From: Hyphomicrobium_A sp963782555
Lineage (GTDB): Bacteria > Pseudomonadota > Alphaproteobacteria > Rhizobiales > Hyphomicrobiaceae
Length of the DNA stretch: 64,000 bases
Assembly (NCBI GenBank): GCA_963782555.1
Contig: CAWAKB010000001.1
Location: forward strand, 1-64,000
Reading direction: 5' to 3'
The notes beneath the pieces are model-generated. The model had not been told where the DNA came from and searched no databases. It saw only the letters and a program-made list of their open reading frames with translations. Of this stretch, positions 57,193-64,000 are shown in pieces. Position numbers and translations under genes: made by a program. Numbering within the stretch: position 1 is the first letter of the stretch; every line of letters starts with the position of its first letter.

Positions 57193-58149
57193 CTATTCGG
57201 TGACGATTGCGGGCGCGCCGATGATGACCCTCGTTTGCGGCTGCTTCGCAACTTGGGGCTTGGCAATCGCCACCGGTGCCGGTTTCTCAGAGAAGGCGGG
57301 CGACGCCGTCAATACCGTCACCGGCTCTATGGCATTGGGATCAGGCGGGGAGGGCGGCGCCGTTAGCGCGCTTGTATCGAGTGCCTCCTGCAACTCCGCC
57401 TGGCGCTTCTGGTCCGCCACGCTGCGCAGCATCGAATAGAAGTCGAGAGAGCCCTGCTCCAAGGCTTCCATGTCCCCGACCTTCCTGAGGTCTGACATGG
57501 GACCTAAGACCGTGCCTGCTGTGGAGACATGGCCGGCCACTGTTGCGGCAAGCCCTGCCGGGTAGAGACCAGCGGCGGGAATTTGCGCCGCGAATTCGAT
57601 GCCACTGCCGAGGGCATCGCGCAGGTTGGTCGGCCCCAAGACCGGCAGAACCAGATATGGGCTGTCGCGGAAGCCCCACACATAGAGCGTCTGCCCGAAA
57701 TCACCTGACTGGTGCGGCATCTGTTGTGTTGCGGCGACGTCGAAGAGGCCGCCGATTCCCACCGTGGAATTGACGATGAAGCGGCCCAGCGTCGTGGCCG
57801 CAGCTTCCAAGCGCAGCTGCAGGACGTTGTTGGCGAAGACGACCGGCTCGCCCAGATTGGTGGTGAAAGCGTCGATGCTGTCGCGCACGTCCTCGGGAAC
57901 GTTATCGTTATACGCTCGCGCAAGAGGGTAAATGATCTCGTGGTTGAGCTCCTGATTGTCCTCGAACACCGCGCGGTTTTGCTTTTCCAATGGGTCGGAG
58001 ATCTCGGGCGGCTCGGCAGGCTGATCGGGGCTCGCGAGGAATTCAGGGCGCGGCATACCTCCGCCCGTCGACGCGCACGCCGAAAGCCCCGCCGCGATCG
58101 CAAAGGCGGCGATGATACGGATCAGGATGCTACAGTCCCTCAAGATCAC
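57193..58149 (-). CDS. mlaA: MlaA/VacJ family outer-membrane lipoprotein
   Basis: 318 residues. The lipobox LSACAST near residue 25 marks a lipoprotein. The MlaA domain (about 50-230) has ISDPLEKQNRAVFEDNQEL, VNSTVGIGGLFDVA and DFGQTLYVWGFRDSPYLVLP, all characteristic. A C-terminal 75-residue Pro/Ala-rich extension (EPVTVLTASPAFSEKPAP) is longer than in enteric MlaA. MlaA removes misplaced phospholipids from the outer leaflet and passes them to MlaC. It is convergent with hpnM, 27 bases apart, consistent with joint function in outer-membrane lipid asymmetry. Confidence 0.9.
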   Translation of the reverse strand: MILRDCSILIRIIAAFAIAAGLSACASTGGGMPRPEFLASPDQPAEPPEISDPLEKQNRAVFEDNQELNHEIIYPLARAYNDNVPEDVRDSIDAFTTNLGEPVVFANNVLQLRLEAAATTLGRFIVNSTVGIGGLFDVAATQQMPHQSGDFGQTLYVWGFRDSPYLVLPVLGPTNLRDALGSGIEFAAQIPAAGLYPAGLAATVAGHVSTAGTVLGPMSDLRKVGDMEALEQGSLDFYSMLRSVADQKRQAELQEALDTSALTAPPSPPDPNAIEPVTVLTASPAFSEKPAPVAIAKPQVAKQPQTRVIIGAPAIVTE

Positions 58150-58246
58150 TCCCCGTCCCTTGCCATGGTGGTCAAGGGCATTCCCGTGCGCTCATAGTCG
58201 GCGCGGCTGCCCGCACTGATTGTCGTGCAAATCTACGAGCAGGATC

Positions 58247-59377
58247 ATGACTTGTCTGTGGCTTATTTGCACATGTTTGGCGATCATTGGCTCTGTCTAT
58301 GCGGTCTTCGCTGCAGCGCAGCTTGGGTCTTTTTTCTCTAAATCGCCGGCTGTGGTCGCTGCCCCCACGTCATTGACCGTGTTGAAGCCCCTTTGCGGTG
58401 CGGAATCCGAGCTTGAGGCGAACCTCGCATCGTTCTGCAACCAAATCTATCCGGGGCCCATGCAGATCGTTCTTGGCGTACAGGATCCCGCAGATCCAGC
58501 CGCGACCGTGGCCAAGAGACTCATTGATGCATTCCCGCATCTCGACATCGATCTTACCGTCGACCCGCGCTCGCATGGCGCGAATCGCAAGATTTCGAAC
58601 GTTATCAACAGCATTTCGCTTCGCCACGGAGAGATCGTCGTACTCTCCGACAGCGACATTCGTGTCGGGCCCACCTACCTGCAGCAGATTACAGCTGCCT
58701 TACGGGCCCCGGGCGTCGGCCTCGTCACATGCCTTTATCGAGGGCTGCCGACCGCCGGATTCTGGTCGCGGCTGGCTGCCGCCGAAATCGACCATCGCTT
58801 CCTTCCCAGCATTCTGGTCGGCTTGCGGCTCGGCCTCGCCAAGCCCTGCTTTGGCTCGACGATTGCGCTGCGCGCCGAGACCCTGCGCCAAATTGGGGGA
58901 TTTGAGGCATTCGCCGATCAGCTGGCCGACGACTACGCGATGGGCGCGGCCGTGCGGCGGCTGGGTCTAAAGGTCGCTATTCCCCCTTTGGTGATTGACC
59001 ATGTCTGCTCCGAAGCGACCTTTGCCGAGCTTGCCCGTCGCGAGTTGCGCTGGGCCCGCACCATCCGATCGGTCGATCCCCTTGGCTATGTCGGGTCGAT
59101 CGTGACCCATCCGTTGCCGTTCGCGCTCGCAGCGGCGGCATTTGATGGCTTCGGAGCGGCCTCCCTTGCTATCCTGGCGCTGGTGCTTGCTTGCGGCCTC
59201 TTGGTCCCGCTACAATTCGCGCGCACTCTTGGCGGAGGAAGAGTGCCGGTCTGGTTCGCTCCAGTGCGCGATTTGTTGAGCTTTGCGATATTCCTAGCAA
59301 GCTTCCTGCCGCGTCCGGTGAGCTGGCGGGGCCGTCGCTACAAGGTGGGGCCGGATGGGACGCTCACGCCAGCGTGA
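58247..59377 (+). CDS. hpnI: Hopanoid biosynthesis glycosyltransferase HpnI
   Basis: 376 residues from ATG at 58247 (GAGCAGGA upstream; TTG at 58220 is possible). N-terminal membrane helix (CLWLICTCLAIIGSVYAVF), then the GT2 core: SLTVLKPLCGAESELEANLA, NRKISNVINS, IVVLSDSDIRVGP (D-x-D), DDYAMGAAVRRLG and RRELRWARTIRSVDP (R/Q-x-x-R-W signature). HpnI transfers N-acetylglucosamine to bacteriohopanetetrol at the inner membrane. It directly precedes hpnJ (18 bases), supporting the assignment over the paralogue at 52145-53344. Confidence 0.87.
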   Translation: MTCLWLICTCLAIIGSVYAVFAAAQLGSFFSKSPAVVAAPTSLTVLKPLCGAESELEANLASFCNQIYPGPMQIVLGVQDPADPAATVAKRLIDAFPHLDIDLTVDPRSHGANRKISNVINSISLRHGEIVVLSDSDIRVGPTYLQQITAALRAPGVGLVTCLYRGLPTAGFWSRLAAAEIDHRFLPSILVGLRLGLAKPCFGSTIALRAETLRQIGGFEAFADQLADDYAMGAAVRRLGLKVAIPPLVIDHVCSEATFAELARRELRWARTIRSVDPLGYVGSIVTHPLPFALAAAAFDGFGAASLAILALVLACGLLVPLQFARTLGGGRVPVWFAPVRDLLSFAIFLASFLPRPVSWRGRRYKVGPDGTLTPA

Positions 59378-59395
59378 GAGAGAAACGGGACGCTG

Positions 59396-60824
59396 ATGCG
59401 CACGCTATTCTTGCAGGCTCCGTCCTTCGACGGGTTCGATGGCGGGGCCGGGTCTCGCTACCAAGCCCGGCGCGAGATTCGCTCGTTCTGGTTCCCGACC
59501 TGGCTCGCGCAACCCGCAGCACTTGTCGAGAAGAGCAAGCTCGTCGATGCTCCGCCGCATGGGCTTCGACTGGCCGACGTCGCCGATAGCGCGCGTGATT
59601 ATGATCTCGTCGTGCTCCACACATCAACTCCCTCGTTCGCTGCTGACATTGCCGCCGTCGAAGCGCTGAAAGCCGCAAATCCGCAGCTCGTAGCGGGCCT
59701 GATCGGCGCCAAGGTCGCCGTCGAGGCCGACAAGAGCCTCAAGGCGGCGCCATCGGTCGATTTTGTGGCGCGCAACGAGTTCGACTTTACGATCAAGGAA
59801 ATCGCCGACGGTCGCGCGCTGAAGGACGTCAAGGGTCTCAGCTATCGCAACCAAGAGGGCGTGATCGTCCACAACCCGGACCGGGCGGTCTTGGAAAACA
59901 TGGACACCCTGCCGTTCGTGACGCCGATCTACAAGCGCGACCTCGACATCGAGAACTACTTCATCGGCTACCTGAAGCACCCCTACATCTCGCTCTACAC
60001 CGGTCGCGGCTGCAAATCGCGCTGCACGTTCTGTCTGTGGCCGCAGACGGTTGGCGGACACCGCTATCGCACGCGCAGCGTCGGTCATGTCATCGACGAG
60101 ATCCGCTGGGCCAAGGCCGCCTTCCCGCAGGTTAAGGAGTTCTTCTTCGACGACGACACCTTCACCGACGATCTTCCCCGTGCCGAGGCGATCGCCAGAG
60201 AGCTCGGCAAGCTCGGCATTACCTGGTCGTGCAACGCCAAGGCCAATGTGCCGCGCGCGACCTTGAAGGTGCTCGCCGACAACGGCCTGCGGCTCTTGCT
60301 GGTCGGCTACGAGTTCCGGCAACCAGAAGATCCTGCACAACATCAAGAAGGGCATGCTGGTCGACGTGGCGCGCCGGTTCACCAAGGATTGTCATGAGCT
60401 CGGCGTCACGATCCATGGCACCTTCATCCTCGGCCTGCCGGGCGAGACGAAGGAGACCATCGAGGAGACCATAAGGTTTGCGACCGAGATCAACCCGCAC
60501 ACGATCCAGGTCTCGCTGGCGGCCCCTTACCCCGGCACGTTCCTCTATGATCAGGCGGTAAAGGAAGGCTGGCTCGATGCGGAGCACGCCGAGCTCGTCG
60601 ACGAGCATGGCGTGCAGGTGGCACCACTGCACTATCCGCACTTGTCGCATTCGGAGATCTTCCACTCGGTGGAGAGCTTCTACCGGCGCTTCTATTTCCG
60701 CTCGGGCAAGATCGCATCGATCGTCGGCGAGATGGTGAGAAGCCCTGAGATGATGAAGCGGCGCTTACGCGAAGGCGTGGAGTTCTTCCACTTCCTGCGC
60801 GAGCGCCGCGAGGCGCCGCTCTGA
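59396..60824 (+). CDS. hpnJ: Hopanoid radical SAM protein HpnJ, reading frame broken
   Basis: About 475 residues when repaired, the normal length. An N-terminal cobalamin-binding-like domain (MRTLFLQAPSFDGFDGGAGS; VVLHTSTPSF) precedes the radical SAM core with GRGCKSRCTFCLWPQ, giving cysteines C-x3-C-x2-C near 205-212. HpnJ is needed for the hopanoid cyclitol ether. The first frame derails after LLLVGYE at about 60310: the sequence GAGTTCCGGCAAC would read on correctly as GAGTCCGGCAAC, with one T fewer, giving YESGNQKILHNIKKG and then GTFILGLPGETKETIEET in the +1 frame. This looks like a single extra base at 60314-60315. Error or true mutation is undecided. Confidence 0.9.
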
Positions 60825-60940
60825 GCCAGGCGTCTTCCGGTGGGGAGCCGCGACGCTCGGCAGAGGTCACGCTGCTCGCACACCGCCAGCCGAGCTTCGA
60901 CGGACTGGGGGATATATGGCCCAATTCGCGGAGACGGCTC

Positions 60941-61597
60941 TTGCAACTCCTGATTTCGAGCAGCGCGATTGCAACCTTGGTGCTTCCGCTGGTTGGGGCA
61001 CACCCTCTCTTGGCCAGCTCAAGGCACCTGCTTGCCGATCCCGTTGCGATGATAGAGACAGCCAAGCGGGTTGACTTCGTCGGCCAGAGCTCGTTTTCAG
61101 CCGAAAGCAGCGCGTATGGACCGGTGCTGAGAAGTACGCCGCATCGTTCGGCATCGGGGCTCTACTTGCCTGTTGCGGTCGAGCCCAGCTCGCTGGCACC
61201 CGTCACCTGGCGCTGGCGCGTTGATCGGTTGCAGCCGAGCGCCGACGTTCGCAGCCTCAAAAAGGAGGACTTCGGCGCTGTAGTCTTCTTCATTTTCGGT
61301 GAGCCGTCCTTCTTTAACAGGGACGTTCCAACCTTGGCATATACGTGGACCGCGACACCGGTCGCCGACAGCACGATGCTTCGCTCGCAGCGCTACCAAA
61401 GTCTGCGCTTCATTCAGCTTCGCGGTCGCGCTGAGGTCGGAACATGGGAGCGCGAGCGGCGCGATCTGGTTGCGGACTACAAATCGGCTTTTGGGCGCGC
61501 TCCTCCAGAGCTCAAATATGTCGCCGTGTTCAACGACAACGATCAGACCGGTGAGCCGACCTCAGCCGAATTCGGCCCCGTCGAGTGGGAACGCTGA
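60941..61597 (+). CDS. DUF3047-domain secreted protein
   Basis: 218 residues from a TTG start preceded by GGAG at normal spacing. A signal-like N-terminus (LISSSAIATLVLPLVGAHP) suggests export. Residues about 85-215 match DUF3047: TWRWRVDRL, ADVRSLKKEDFGAVVFFIFG, TLAYTWTATP, RFIQLRGRAEVGTWERERRD, and a D-N-D stretch near the C-terminus. Function unknown. It follows hpnJ by 116 bases on the same strand and is near-convergent with hpnN; a role in outer-membrane or hopanoid biology is a guess from position. Confidence 0.7.
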   Translation: MQLLISSSAIATLVLPLVGAHPLLASSRHLLADPVAMIETAKRVDFVGQSSFSAESSAYGPVLRSTPHRSASGLYLPVAVEPSSLAPVTWRWRVDRLQPSADVRSLKKEDFGAVVFFIFGEPSFFNRDVPTLAYTWTATPVADSTMLRSQRYQSLRFIQLRGRAEVGTWERERRDLVADYKSAFGRAPPELKYVAVFNDNDQTGEPTSAEFGPVEWER

Positions 61598-61692
61598 TTT
61601 TCGAAACACGTTTGCTCACCACAAACCAAGCCGCGCTCACAATACTCGGGCTGGTTCCGGCAAAACACAATCCAGCTGCAGCGATCCGACGC

Positions 61693-64000
61693 CTAGTCCT
61701 TCGGCCTCGGCGCGCGCGGCGGTCCCATCAGGATCGGCTGGAACAGCACGGCTGCTGCGAGCGTGGTGAGGAGGGAGAGGCTCAGAAGCTCTCCCATGCT
61801 CGATGTCCCCGGGTGGTTGGAGAACCACAGGCTGCCGAAGGCCGTCGCCGTCGTCATGGCGCTGAACATCACCGCGCGCGTCAGCGAGGAGGCGAGCAGG
61901 TGTGTCACGCCGTTGCGCCAGGCAAGCACGTAGTAAATCTTGAAGGCCACCCCCACGCCCAAGAGCAGCGGCAGGGCAATGATGTTGGCGAAATTCAAGG
62001 GCAGCCCCACCAACACCGTCAGCTCCATTGTCACCAGACCGGCCAACAGCAGCGGCACCAGCGTCACCAGCACGTCGCTCACGCGCCGAAGCGCGACGAA
62101 GAGGATCAGCGTGATGGAAGCGAGGGCAAGGCCGCCCGCCTCGAGAAAAGCGCGGACGACGGCGTCGGCCAATTCCTGGATGAGAATGGGATCGCCGGTG
62201 GCCTCCGGAGCCACCGCCAATACGGCGGTAACGAAGCGCTTCAACGTCTTATTGTCGTTGGCATCGCCCTTGGGCGCCACCTCGACGCGCGCCCGGCCAT
62301 CCGCCGTTAGCCAGTCGCGCTTGAGATCCTGCGGCAGCGTCGCGATGGAGACGGGCTCGGGCTTGAGCGCGCTGCGGATCTCATTGAGATTGGTATCGAG
62401 ACCTGCCATCAGCTCTTGCCCGATCGCGAGCCGGCGGCTGGGCGCTACGACGGCGAGCTGCGAGAGCGCCGCCGCCACGCGCAAGGCAAGCGCGGCTGGC
62501 TTACCGCTTCCGCGCGCCTCGACGAACGCATCGCTTGCCTCGATGAGCGCCTGAACGGTGTCGTCGTCGCTCGGGTGGGGTTTGGTCTCGGGAGGATCGA
62601 GCGTGGGGTCGAGCAGGCTCGCGGCATCGGCGATGGTGGCGAGCTTTTCGTCCTGAGCCTCCGGAACGAAGCTCTTCAGTGTAACCGTGCGGGCGACCTC
62701 CGGCAGCTGGTCGAGGCGATGCGCCAGCGCGCTGGCGTCCGCCAGCGATGGCGTAAGCACGTCGATGGTATTGGGCGACGTCGCCGGGTCCTTCATCAGG
62801 TCCAGCATGGTTGCGACCAACTCGACCTTGGCGCTGCGCAAGTTGAGTGGATTGAAATCGAACCGCAGGTGCTGCAGCAGCGGAAGGCCCGCGACGACCG
62901 CAAGTCCGGTCACGACGAGAACCGCACGGCGGTGGCGTGCGAGAAAATCGTCGACGGGCTCGAGCCTGCGATATCCGACCTCGCGCGCCTCCCCCGGCGG
63001 CTTCAAGATCATCAACAGGGCGGGAAGCAGCGTGATGCTGGTCACGAACGCGATCAGCATGCCGGTGCCGGCGATGAGGCCGAGCTCGGAAACGCCGCGG
63101 TAGTCGGTCGGGACGAAGGCGTAGAAGCCGGCCGTGGTGGCGGCCGCAGCGAGAGCGAGCGGCGTGCCGACCCCGGCGGCGGCGGTCGTCAGCGCCGCGC
63201 CGAGATCGATCCTGTTGTACCGCTCCTGACGATAGCGCACCGAGAACTGAATGCCGAAGTCGACGCCGATGCCCACGAAGAGCACCGCGAAGGCGACAGA
63301 TATGAGGTTCAGCGCGCCGACCATCGCCAGCCCGGCCGCCGCCGTTATGGTGAGCCCGACCAAGAGGCTCAAGAGCACGGCGAGAATGATCCGGCCGCGA
63401 GCGCAACGCGAGCCACAGGATCAGGATCACCACAGCGATCGTAATTGCGCCGTTGAGCACGGCACCGTCGGCGACGGTGGCGAATTCCTCATCCGCCATC
63501 GGTACCGGGCCGGTGAGGCGCACTGAGACGCCGCGGTCGGGAACGAGAGCGAGGCTTTGCGCCGTGGCGCGGATGACGTCGGTGGCAGCGGCGCCGGGCT
63601 CGAGTGCGCTGTAGTCGAGGATCGGTTTGACGACGATGAAGCGACGCAGCCGCTGCGCAGCCGGCGCGTCGCCCGTCATCAGCTCGCTCCACGAGAAAGC
63701 GGCCTTTCGGTCGGCAAGGAGAGCCTCGAGCGTAGCGGCGATCCGCGCCAGCGGCTTGGTGAACTGGTCGAACTCGATGCGGCCGGCTTTCATCCCCGCC
63801 GGAATGAAGGACAACGCGTGCGCGAAGCCGCGCAAGGTCGGATCGGCCGCCAGCGTGGCAAGGAACGGCTGCGCCCTGATGAGCTGCTCCGTGGTCTGGG
63901 CGACCTCTTTGGTCGGGAGGAACAGCAGGCCGTTGTGCTCGAAGAAGGGGCCGGCATCGGGCTGGCGCACCGATTGGATGTGCTCCCGCTGCTTCGCGAG
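61693..64000 (-). CDS. hpnN: Hopanoid RND transporter HpnN, frame broken and 5' partial
   Basis: At least 768 residues; the start lies beyond the window. HpnN is an RND-type inner-membrane transporter of the MmpL/Patched group that moves hopanoids to the outer membrane. Visible: the first periplasmic loop (KEVAQTTEQLIRAQPFLATL), NGAITIAVVILILWLALRS (membrane helix), then GLTITAAAGLAMVGALNLIS and VGIGVDFGIQFSVRYRQERY, the GxxxD motif, and in the second half PLLLGVGVAFKIYYVLAWRNG. The switch between frames is at 63391-63400: TCGCGGCCGGATC on the minus strand would fit as TCGGGCCGGATC, one base shorter. This suggests one extra base. Downstream of it, the coding frame continues unbroken to the stop at 61693. 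Confidence 0.9.

Noticed and set aside
62416..63444. 342-codon plus-strand open frame opposite hpnN
   Set aside because: Antisense shadow; the translation is Arg/Gly/Asp-rich without domain features.

Overview
The window looks like a chromosomal segment of a Hyphomicrobium-like alphaproteobacterium (order Hyphomicrobiales). This rests on an alphaproteobacterial 16S-Ile-Ala-23S-5S rRNA operon, a formaldehyde-activating-enzyme paralogue (a methylotroph hallmark), a large hopanoid-modification cluster, eukaryotic-type glutamine synthetase GlnII with a DUF2735-like small protein, and high GC throughout. I see no phage, IS element, integrase or CRISPR array.

Layout. 1-5750: complete rrn operon with boxA, both spacer tRNAs, a 23S processing stem and a terminator-like hairpin. 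5886-12060: a Fae-like gene, then a surface-glycan cluster (three GT-A type glycosyltransferases, a fucosyltransferase-like enzyme, an ELM1-family protein and a sulfotransferase). 12187-21855: ubiB, a probable nitric-oxide signalling module (response regulator, hybrid kinase, NosP/FIST sensor, PilZ protein), an L,D-transpeptidase and a Bcr/CflA efflux pump. 22026-23651: a secreted protein with a von Hippel-Lindau (VHL) beta-like domain. 23717-35959: a type II secretion system (prepilin peptidase, gspD, gspEFGHIJKLM, a gspC/N-like gene, an STN-domain accessory protein). 36135-47669: small secreted proteins and an accessory locus bracketed by two paralogous AraC regulators. Inside it lie a Tat-exported amidohydrolase, a TPR/PqqD-like/SagB-dehydrogenase fusion and two consecutive Fe(II)/2-oxoglutarate oxygenases. 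This is the best candidate for an undescribed modification system. 48164-50906: nitrogen genes glnII, DUF2735-like and glutaminase. 51188-64000: hopanoid and outer-membrane lipid cluster (hpnK, an hpnI-like GT2, hpnL, dxs, hpnM, mlaA, hpnI, hpnJ, a DUF3047 protein and hpnN running off the end).

How the genes fit together. dxs supplies isoprenoid precursor to hopanoid synthesis, HpnI/J/K build the sugar-derived headgroup, and HpnN, HpnM and MlaA move hopanoids and phospholipids between membranes. T2SS genes overlap or lie close in one forward operon, with gspD divergent. Four genes (gspD, gspK, hpnJ, hpnN) each carry a single reading-frame break of the same sense, equivalent to one extra base. 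This shared signature suggests sequence or assembly errors more than four independent inactivations, but it cannot be settled from this sequence alone.

Starts were often moved downstream of the longest open frame where a ribosome-binding site, a signal peptide or overlap with a neighbour argued for it. Functions come from motifs and remembered family features, not from database searches.
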